Shown: positions 9,250-15,959 of the stretch, in pieces
Layout of the letters: every line of letters starts with the position of its first letter
How positions within the stretch are numbered: position 1 is the first letter of the stretch
NCBI GenBank assembly: GCA_019677205.1
Contig: JAAMXY010003276.1
Coordinates: 1-15,959, forward strand
Reading direction: 5' to 3'
Length of the DNA stretch: 15,959 bases
Source of the DNA: Pinguiococcus pyrenoidosus
Lineage: Eukaryota > Sar > Pinguiophyceae > Pinguiochrysidales > Pinguiochrysidaceae
Made by a program: the position numbers and the translations under genes
Notes under the pieces: generated by a model
Seen by the model: the letters and a program-made list of their open reading frames with translations, nothing else
What the model was told of the DNA's origin: nothing
Databases searched by the model: none

Positions 9250-10772
9250 ATGCAGGCGTCTCTGGCGTCTTTCTTCCCTGGCGGCGGCCGCAAGCGGCCT
9301 CGGGATAGCCATGACGAAGCTCCACGAGCACCGAGGCGTGTGCGCGACGGGAACAAAGAGCTCGCGCAGGACGCGCTCCGACAGCTCTGGGGCTTCGAGC
9401 ACTTCCGCGGACGGCAGCTCGACGCCATTCTGGGCACACTCGCCAAGCGAGACGTCTTTCTGGTCATGGCCACCGGCGGTGGCAAGTCGCTCACGTTCCA
9501 GCTGCCGGCGGTGCTCAGCCAGGGCCTCACGGTGGTCATCTCCCCGCTGATCTCGCTGATCGTGGACCAGGTCGCGGCGCTGTTGGACACGAGGGAGCCG
9601 CACGGAGGCATCCCAGCGGCTCACATTTCGTCCTTCAGCCCAGCGAAGATCATTCGCCAGGTGGAAGCGGACCTCGACCTCGCCAGACAAGGCATGCAGC
9701 CCCGGCTGAAGCTGCTGTACGTGACGCCGGAGTCGCTGGTCGGCAAGAATCCCAGGCTGCTGCACCGGCTACAGTACCTGGGAGCGCAGGGACTGCTTGC
9801 TCGGATCGTGGTGGACGAGGCGCACTGCGTGGCGCAGTGGGGCCACGACTTCCGCCCGGACTACGGCAAGCTGGGCAAGCTGCGCGAGGAGTTTCCCGAC
9901 GTCCCCATTCTGGCGGTGACGGCCACCGCCCCGCCGCGAGTCCGGGCAGCGATCGTGCAGTCGCTCAAGATGGAAGGCCCTCTGATCCTCGTGGACACCT
10001 TCAACCGCCCGAACCTGCGTTTCGCCGTGCGGTACAAGGAGCGATCCGCTGCGCAGTGGCAGAAGCAGATCCTCGACTACATCAGCGTGGAGGACAACGG
10101 CGTGCGCAAGTATCAGACTGGCATCGTCTACTGCATGACCCAGAAGGACACGGAAAACACCGCGGACTTCCTCCGATCGAATGGCATAGCGGCGGACTAC
10201 TACCACGCCGGACAGCCTCGCGGCGAGCGGGAGCTGGTGCAGTTCAAGTGGCAGGAGGGCGAGATCCGCGTCGTCTGCGCGACGATTGCCTACGGCATGG
10301 GCATCGACAAGCCGGACGTCCGATACGTGTGCCACGCCACGCTCGCGAAGAGCATCGAAGGATACTATCAAGAGGCCGGCAGGGCAGGCCGAGACGGCCT
10401 GCCAGCGGATTGCCTCCTGTTCTACCGGAAGCAGGATGTGACCAAAGTGAAGCAGCTGGTAGCTCCGTTCGGGGCCCGGCGACGCAGGACATCCGCGGGA
10501 AGCAAAGCTCTGGACCATGTGGACGAGATGCAAGCCTACTGTGAATGTGGAGGGCACCTCGAACCTTCGAGTCCGTCGCAAGCCGGAGCAGCGCCCGCGA
10601 CCGGCGTGTGTCGCAGAAGGTGCGGTACGCAGCAGATGATCCTTCGCAGTCGTCGGCCAGGTCTAACCGTCGCTCTCGGCTTAGCATCCTTGCCAAGCAC
10701 TTCGGTGAGACTTTCCGGCCTGAGATGTGCCGAGGTTGCTGCGATGTTTGCATCCGACTCAAGCTGTCGTGA
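9250..10772 (+). CDS. RECQ: RecQ family DNA helicase with N-terminal PIP box (two exons)
   Basis: This is an ATP-dependent 3'-to-5' DNA helicase of recombination and replication-fork repair. Exons are 9250-10619 and 10685-10772, giving 485 aa. Residues 2-9 (QASLASFF) fit the PCNA-interacting PIP consensus QxxLxxFF exactly, followed by a basic RKRPR, which also supports this start. Helicase motifs: FRGRQLDAI, Walker A MATGGGKS (73-80), ISPLISLIVDQV, VVDEAHCVAQWGHDFRPDY (DEAH 189-192), AVTATAPP, FNRPNLRF, GIVYC, YHAG, VCATIAYGMGIDKPDVRYV and YYQEAGRAGRDG. The 65-nt intron (10620-10684, AAG|GTGCGG, CTAAC, TTAG, phase 2) rebuilds the RecQ zinc subdomain: CRR|SILAKHFGETF, then MCRGCCDVC, with canonical spacing from CRR to FGE. 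About 15 extra residues between YCE and CRR (10547-10591) could be a 45-nt intron, but that donor (GTGGAG) lacks the +5 G seen in all others here. The frame stops right after the zinc motif, so no winged-helix or HRDC domain is seen; further 3' splicing at GTGAGC (about 10769) cannot be excluded. Confidence 0.93.
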
Positions 10773-10889
10773 GCAGACCCCCAGGCGCAGGCTGACAGGC
10801 AGCTGCTTCGGGCGGGTCATCTCGAGGCGGCTTCTGCCGCCCAGCCTTTTGCTTCATTTGAAATCTCTATGCTTTGCTGGAATGTCTTT
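10773..10889. other. short convergent spacer between RecQ and the DCX kinase
   Basis: This is 117 nt between two convergent stop codons. Nothing conserved is seen. If RecQ has a further 3' exon, it would have to lie here. Confidence 0.5.
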
Positions 10890-13465
10890 CTACTTGTGGC
10901 CATGAGAGCCTCTATCTTGGGGATACCGCCCAGGCGGTGTCCTAATGTCAGGCAGGACCACCCCAGCATGCTCAGTCTCCCTTTTCGTCAATGCATCTCG
11001 GTGCTGTTGAGTGTCGCTGCCATCGCGCTGCTGCAACGAAAGTCGCAGCTCGGATGTGAAGCGCCGAGCCGAAGCTTCGCCGGCTGTGGTGCCCGCCGAT
11101 ACCGGAAGCGCAACTTCCGTCCGACGATATCGCTGGCGATGTTTTCGCGCTCCTTGGTGGGAGCTTCGTCGATGAAGACTTGTCGGAGTGGGAATGTCTG
11201 ATACGCGGCCGCGACTCTCTGAGGCGGCCTTGTCCTCATCCAAGCCTTCCCGTGGGGACAGATCTGCGAATCCCGACGTTGCCGCCAAGGTCAGCGTCTC
11301 CCCGACGTCAGCCAGCAGCTGGCCTGTGTCGAAAGCCATGTCCTGCGGCTCCTGCTCGGCCCCGACGTGCTCCTCGAAGTGCTCGATCGTAATAAAACGG
11401 CTCATAAACCCGTTCTCCGATGGCTGCCGACGATTCTCGCTGGGAGACGGAGGGCCCTCGAGCTCGGTTGGGAACGTGGCCGCCGTCTCTCCTTTCACTT
11501 CAACCGCTGGGGTATCATGCGCCGTTCGTCTTGGCTCCGATGCGATTCTGTCTGTCGTCGGCACATCGGCGGCGGCGTTGTGATCTTTAGGACCGGAGGC
11601 AAAGGAGCCTCCTTCCCACCTGCGTGAGCGGACGAGCAGGTGAGCAGGTGAGCAGGTTAGCGGATGAGCGGATGAGCGGACGAGCGGACGAACTCGTTTG
11701 GGACGAGACAATAAATAGCCCAACCCGGAAAGCGAGCAGGCAAGCAAGTTGCTGCCGTTCTGCCGGACGTACCTCTCCGCCGAGGGCGACCCCAGATCAG
11801 TGGTTCCTCGCTGCGACGACGTCCCCGGCGTCTCCCCTGCTGCCCTCGGCTTCGGGAGGCGCCCGGGTTGGCCAGCACAAGGGGTAGGGTGCTCAAAGAT
11901 CTGCAAGGCCTTCTGCTCAGCTTCTTTTGTGATCTCCGACGTCGGCGTCAAGGCGATTTGTGAAGGGCTTCCAGTTTCGTTGCCAAGCTTGAGCTGCGCA
12001 TCCGTCTTTCCTTCCTCCTCCACCTTCCCGTCGTCACATGTGGCTACGCTTCGCTCCTCATTGATTGCCGCCGTGTCCGATATGTCTGCATGAGCGTCGT
12101 ATCTCTGAGACGCGTCTGCTTCCGCTGCAAGCGGATTCGTCGAGCGCATGCGCATCCATGGATGGTTTAAGATGTCTGGCATTGAGGCACGCTCGCCTTG
12201 GTTGATGCGCAGCATGCGACGAAGCAGGTCCTTCAGCTCGGGGCTCAGGGCCTCGTCCAAGGTGAACTTGCCCTTCATGATCCGACCACGTACACGCCTC
12301 TCGACCGCATCATACTGCCGGGGTCGCCCCGCGTTCACCTGGCTGGAGTCTCGGAGGCTGCTGCCCTCGAAGGGCAGCCTACCGCACACCATGGCGAAGA
12401 GCATGACACCGAGGCTCCAGACATCGATGGGCGGCCCCGAGCTCTCTTCGCCGGAGAAGACCTCGGGTGCCAGGTAGCTCAGCGATCCGCAGTTGGTGCG
12501 CAGCGCATGCCCCGGTCGAAAGAAGGTACTCAGACCAAAGTCGGCCACCTTCACCACTTCCAGGGAGCCCCTCTTCTCGAGCAGGACGTTGTCCAGCTTG
12601 AGATCGCGGTGGCAGATGTGCTGGTTGTGCGCATAGGCCACCCCCGAGAGGATCTGCTGGAACACGGTCCGCGCCACCGGCTCCGAGAAGCGATTCCCGG
12701 ACACCTCGGAGAGATGATCGTAGAGGTCGCCACCCTCCATGAGCTCGAAAATCAGCGCGAGGTGGTCGGGGAGCTCCTCGTGCGCCGCGAGACGTATCAC
12801 ATTCGGGTGCCGAAGCGCCTGCATGCACTGGATCTCTGCGGTCGCGCGCTCCGCGGCAGCGATGCTGCTTATCTGCGACTTGTTGATGAACTTGACGGCA
12901 CCGCGCTCGCCCGTGAGCGAGTGCGTTCCCATGCGCACCTCCCCGAACCCGCCCCTCCCCAGGAAGGTGCCGATCCGGTAGCCGCAGACCACCGGAGGGA
13001 GGTGCCCGGCATCCTGAACGTCCGGCTCGACCATGGGTGGGATGAAAGGCTCCCCGAGCGACAGGAAGAGAATGTCGGAGTCCTCGACGAGCATGGTGTC
13101 CTCCACGAGGTTGCCATTCGCGTTGAAGATCTTCTGGGCAGCCGTCCCGCGCATTCCGATTCGTCTTGATGCGTGATTCAGCAGCTCATCGAGCGTCCAG
13201 TGCATGCTGACCTATCAGCAGATCCTGCTGGTGAGGCTACGACGGGGAGGGCGTCCGAGGAAGATAGACAAGTGAGTCGCACCTGAAGAGGCTTCCCTTC
13301 GTCTTCCTCAAAGCCGCCATTGCGATACACCTGCCAAAGCATCGCTTCGTTATGCTGGGCCAATCTGGAAGAAGCCAATGGCCAAGCAGAAGGGGGGCAA
13401 TGCAGCTGCTTTCCACGCACCCTGACGGTCTTGTACCAGTCGTCAAAGGTCCCACTGTCCTCCAT
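10890..13465 (-). CDS. doublecortin-domain serine/threonine kinase, CAMK/DCLK-like (four exons)
   Basis: Exons (minus strand) are 13465-13421, 13330-13283, 13211-11773 and 11619-10890, giving about 753 aa. Introns are 90 nt (AGG|GTGCGT...GGCAG, phase 0), 71 nt (CAG|GTGCGA...GATAG, phase 0) and 153 nt (AG|GTACGT...CGCAG, phase 2); the first and third read through without stops. Splicing two short 5' exons (15 and 16 codons) creates a doublecortin-like domain at about 12-88: TVR|VYRNGG, GKPLQ|VSMHWTLDELLNHAS, AAQKIFNANGNLV, ILFLSLGEPF. DCX domains bind tubulin. The kinase domain (about 109-384) is complete: glycine loop LGRGGFGEV, AVKF lysine (about 138), HRDLKLDN (about 232), DFG (about 255), NCGSLSYLAPE (about 279-281), DVWSLGVMLFAM and HPWMR. 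The activation loop resembles CAMKL/SNF1-type kinases. The C-terminal 350 residues are low-complexity and probably disordered; undetected introns there are possible. DCX plus kinase is the DCLK architecture, suggesting a microtubule-linked kinase. Confidence 0.92.
11626..11689. repeat. 8 x 8-bp tandem repeat inside kinase intron 3
   Basis: Eight consecutive 8-bp units of form GAGCGGAY or GAGCAGGT lie near the 3' end of the proposed 153-nt intron. Copy-number change in an 8-bp unit would shift a coding frame, which supports the intron call. One unit boundary creates the minus-strand CTAAC that may be the branch point (A at 11657). Confidence 0.8.
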
Positions 13466-14150
13466 GGTCGATGGGCCTTCGAAACGCCGTCTGGCGGCTG
13501 GCGACCAGCGATGTGCTTATGGATGGGCCTTCTCAGGCACAATTCGCATGCCTCGCAGCTCTGCCCATCGAGGCTTTGGAGGCAGCGTTTTTCGCTGTGA
13601 AGGGCAGAGGGAACAGGGAAGATCACCCCGACGATGCTGCTGTTGAAGGACAGCAAAGGGCTGACGTTTTGGCCAGAGGCCGATTCAAAAGCTCTGGGCA
13701 GGATGTTGCCCTGCCTGCCTTCAGACCCTCTTATAGGACTCGGGACGCCCTCCGATTGCACTGAGCCACGCGGCTTAGGCCGACGTTGCACTTGTGGCGT
13801 GAGAACTCTGCAGAACGGCACATGCGTCGCGTTTGCAGCCGAGGTTGCACCCTTCCTGCCTTCAAAATCCTTGCTTGACTTTGCCATATGTAAATAGATA
13901 AACATATTTTAAAACAATATACTTTACACCAATGATCGGCGATTACGACATGATTCCACAAACTGAAACCGCTCGAGGTCAGCTGACCATTTGGTTCAGC
14001 CAATCTTTCCACATCGTCTCCGCCCGCTCTATTACTGCGTAGCATAGCCTATCAGAGCATTCAATGTGGACTTCTGGCTTCTGTGTTTTCCCGCGCTTTT
14101 TAAACGCGTCGAACGCCGATTTTCCCGCCCTCTCGAGCCTTTTGAACACC
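13466..14150. promoter_or_regulatory. 685-nt divergent promoter region, kinase and lipase-like genes
   Basis: This is the longest gene-free stretch in the window. The left half is GC-rich without a recognised feature. An AT-rich patch lies at about 13885-13935 (ATATTTTAAAACAATATA). Two exact TTTCCCGC octamers lie at 14087-14094 and 14121-14128, 57 and 23 nt upstream of the lipase start. Open frames of about 100-220 codons cross the region on both strands but look unlike protein and are treated as chance. Confidence 0.45.
14086..14128 (+). promoter_or_regulatory. tandem E2F-type sites upstream of the lipase-like gene
   Basis: TTTTCCCGCGC (14086-14096) and TTTCCCGCC (14121-14129) repeat the same octamer in the same orientation, with 34 nt between octamer starts. 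Their place directly before the ATG argues that the in-frame ATG at 14064 is not the real start. Confidence 0.5.
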
Positions 14151-15326
14151 ATGGCGGACATCGATACCCCTTTCACCGATGTGCAGATGCCTTTCCCCAA
14201 GGTACGTGCTCGCGCCAGCGCCGAGCCCCGTCGCTTCGCCCTCGTGATCCCTTGCGCCACTTGGATACAGGTGCCACAAGACGTCCAGATGGACGTCGGC
14301 GTGACGGTGAACCACATGGGTCTCCGGCTGCAGACTTTTCAGCTGCAGAAGCGCGGCAGCGACGCGCGCGGAGTGATCTATCTGTGCCATGGCTACGCCG
14401 CACACTCCCAGTTCGAGTGGTTCTTGCCGCCGAGTCCGGGAGAGGTCCACCAAGTGTACGAGGGCAGTCTGCTGAGCCGCCTGGTAGACGAGGGCTTCCT
14501 GGTGCTGTTCTTGGACCATCAGAGTCACGGGCGCTCCGAGGGCGCGAGAGGTCTCCGCGCGTACTTCGAGAACTACGAGGATCTGGCGCGAGAGGCCTCC
14601 GACTACTTGCGCGAGGTGGTCTCGGCCAGCTCCGGCCTCATGAACCTGCCGGTGTTTGTGGCCGGCCTGTCCATGGGAGGCTGCACGGCCACGCTCATGG
14701 CGCTGAGGAGCCCCAGCATGTACCGGGGCATGGTGCTGATGGCCCCCATGCTCAGCCTGGACCTGGTGCAGGAGGAGAACATCGCGTGCTGCATCAAGAA
14801 TCGCCACCTCGCCCCCTTTGCAGGCCTGGTGTCGTCGGCCTCTCCGACGCTGCCCATTGCTGCTGCAGCGATCAACGAGCACGACCCGAACGCGCAGAAA
14901 GAGTTGGACGACGACCCCTTGACGTACACCAACCCCGTCCGGGCCCGCGTCGCCGAGCAGTTCCTCACCACCACCCTGAGCCTCACGGGAGGGCGGTTGC
15001 GGGAGGTCACCGTTCCCTTCCTGACGATGCACTCGGTGAAGGACACCTTCACCGACCCGCAGGGGTCGCAGGCGCTCTATGACATGGCGAATGTCGAGGA
15101 CAAGACCTACCTGAAGGTCGGAGCCGGCTGCGACATTGACCGTGACATGTGGCATGCGCTCGCGACGGAAAGGTATGTGTGCAACAACGACCCCGACCAG
15201 CGCCAAGAAGGAAAGGAAGGAGCTTTGCGGACAGTCGCATCCTAACGCACCTTGCCCTTCCGTGCAAACAGGGGCTGCGACGCGGTGCTTGACGAAGTTC
15301 TCGCGTGGCTTCGGAACCGGATGTAA
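14151..15326 (+). CDS. monoacylglycerol-lipase-like serine hydrolase (three exons)
   Basis: This is an alpha/beta hydrolase of the monoglyceride lipase/lysophospholipase (Hydrolase_4) group, which cleaves monoacylglycerol or lysolipids to free fatty acid. Exons are 14151-14201, 14271-15172 and 15272-15326, giving 335 aa (human MGLL is about 303). Intron 1 (69 nt, AAG|GTACGT...ATACAG, phase 0) reads through without stops. Intron 2 (99 nt, AG|GTATGT...AACAG with CTAAC) is phase 2 and rebuilds the terminal helix ALATERGCDAVLDEVLAWLRN. Motifs: VIYLCHGYAAHS (oxyanion His-Gly, 57-58), LDHQSHGRSEGARG, nucleophile elbow AGLSMGG (Ser151; GLS rather than the commoner GHS), GMVLMAPML, the acid in MHSVKDTF (Asp275) and MWHAL (His312). 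The lid region (about 165-215) differs from animal enzymes and ends in a DPLTYTNPVRAR segment like plant MAGL homologues. The start codon is in an excellent eukaryotic context (CACCATGGCG). No signal peptide is seen. Confidence 0.93.
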
Positions 15327-15896
15327 GATGCCTGAAGCCGAGGCGAAGGGAAAAATAGGGTGGCAGATAGATGAAGGGTAGAGTAGGCGACCGTCGAGAC
15401 TCGGCAATCTCCGCCGCTACGCCGTTCGAGGAGGTTTGGACTGTCCAGAGGAGGTAGAAGTAATTTTGCAGTGAACGTGTGCCGAAGAAGCGAAGCAGCC
15501 TGGGCGGAGAGGACAGGCAAAGTTTTGGTGGCAAGAGAAACGAGTCCGACGTGCTCAATTCGCGCCTCGCTTTCAAGTCGCCGATGTTTGGCAACGTGCA
15601 TTGCTTCCACGCTTTCCGGCGGTTCGCCCACTTGCACAGATCTCTCTCCCTCTATCTCTCCCTCTCTCTCTCTTCTCTCCGCGATACTCTAAGCTGAGAG
15701 ACAATGCTCGTCGTCTCCAAGGAAAGAGAGAATCATTGATATCAAAGCCCCAAGGAGACTACAACCTATTGCTAGCTACGAGCCTACAAAGGTGAAGGCT
15801 ACGTCCGGAAGCTCAGAGACGGAATCAGAGAAGCCTTCAGTAACACGCATAGAGAAAAGCAGTTGGGAGAGAGGCAGAGATAGCGACAGCCCCATA
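15327..15896. other. 570-nt 3' flank with no supported gene
   Basis: Downstream of the lipase-like stop I see only a CT-rich simple repeat at 15641-15680 and purine-rich tracts after it. Short open frames on both strands lack protein-like composition. It probably holds the 3' UTR and possibly the 3' UTR of a minus-strand gene entering from the right. Confidence 0.5.
15641..15680. repeat. CT-rich microsatellite
   Basis: This is a 40-nt pyrimidine tract dominated by TC/CT dinucleotides with occasional extra C, T or A, bounded by GATC on the left and GCG on the right. It is a simple-sequence repeat. Confidence 0.85.
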
Positions 15897-15959
15897 CTAC
15901 CCATGTCGGCAGAACATGTACTTGACGTACTCATAGAAGAATCCACACGCATTTGGTGC
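15897..15959 (-). CDS. possible C-terminal end of a minus-strand gene entering from the right edge
   Basis: On the minus strand the last 63 nt read open from the window edge to TAG (15897-15899), encoding APNACGFFYEYVKYMFCRHG. Its aromatic-rich composition is unusual for random frames in GC-rich DNA and looks like a real C-terminus. A minus-strand gene here would continue the strict strand alternation and converge on the lipase-like gene. Twenty residues are too few to assign a family, and chance is possible. Confidence 0.3.
   Translation of the reverse strand, partial: APNACGFFYEYVKYMFCRHG

Noticed and set aside
11626-11689. Repeat-encoded peptide (Arg/Ser/Pro/Leu-rich) as part of the kinase
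   Set aside because: Phase-2 donor GTACGT and acceptor CGCAG flank it, and the 8-bp period is not codon-sized, so it is more likely intronic.
12198-13169. 323-codon plus-strand frame opposite the kinase
   Set aside because: It is antisense to well-conserved kinase motifs and has no recognisable domain.
13237-13905. 222-codon minus-strand frame upstream of the kinase
   Set aside because: Its N-terminal part lies in the divergent promoter, including the AT-rich patch, and its C-terminal part overlaps kinase exons 1 and 2 out of frame. Its composition is not protein-like.
14100-15407. 435-codon minus-strand frame opposite the lipase-like gene
   Set aside because: It is antisense to a gene with a full catalytic triad. 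Its composition (His/Gln/Arg/Val rich) is the usual GC-rich shadow.

Overview
This window looks like nuclear DNA of a gene-dense, GC-rich, unicellular eukaryote. It shows no operons, Shine-Dalgarno sites or prokaryotic gene order. Its proteins are typically eukaryotic: a peroxisome biogenesis factor, an RNA exosome subunit, a FAM135-type lipase, a doublecortin-domain kinase, and a RecQ helicase with a PCNA-binding motif. Conserved reading frames break at GT...AG introns, mostly 47-99 nt (longest 136 and 153). All 14 introns I place have the donor form GTRNG, and many carry CTRAC before the acceptor. An alga or other protist fits; a cryptophyte is a guess from overall style only.

Eight main genes alternate strictly in strand. 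Left to right: (1) minus, an unrecognised membrane protein, 213-1334. (2) plus, PEX16, 1631-2758. (3) minus, exosome RRP41, 2824-3701. (4) plus, a thioredoxin-like plus BioD/CobQ-like P-loop fusion, about 3979-5564. (5) minus, a FAM135/DUF676 lipase-like protein, 5875-8813. (6) plus, RecQ helicase, 9250-10772. (7) minus, a DCX-domain protein kinase, 10890-13465. (8) plus, a monoacylglycerol-lipase-like hydrolase, 14151-15326. Possible exon scraps sit at both edges on the minus strand (1-109 and 15897-15959).

The arrangement gives three convergent pairs, ending 65, 310 and 117 nt apart, and four divergent pairs sharing intergenic promoters of about 280-690 nt. Several of these promoters contain E2F-like elements (TTTCCCGC or TTTTGGCGCCAAAA) just upstream of a start codon. 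The genes share no obvious pathway: they cover peroxisome biogenesis, RNA decay, DNA repair, lipid hydrolysis and signalling. This is an ordinary compact euchromatic stretch, not a defence island or mobile element. I found no RNA genes, transposons or CRISPR arrays.

The most notable points are the Trx-like/BioD-like fusion, the N-terminal PIP box on RecQ, the uniform splice signals with several stop-free 3n introns, the recurring E2F-like sites, and the alternating strands. All spliced models are read by eye from frame, splice signals and remembered family patterns; no alignment or transcript data were available.
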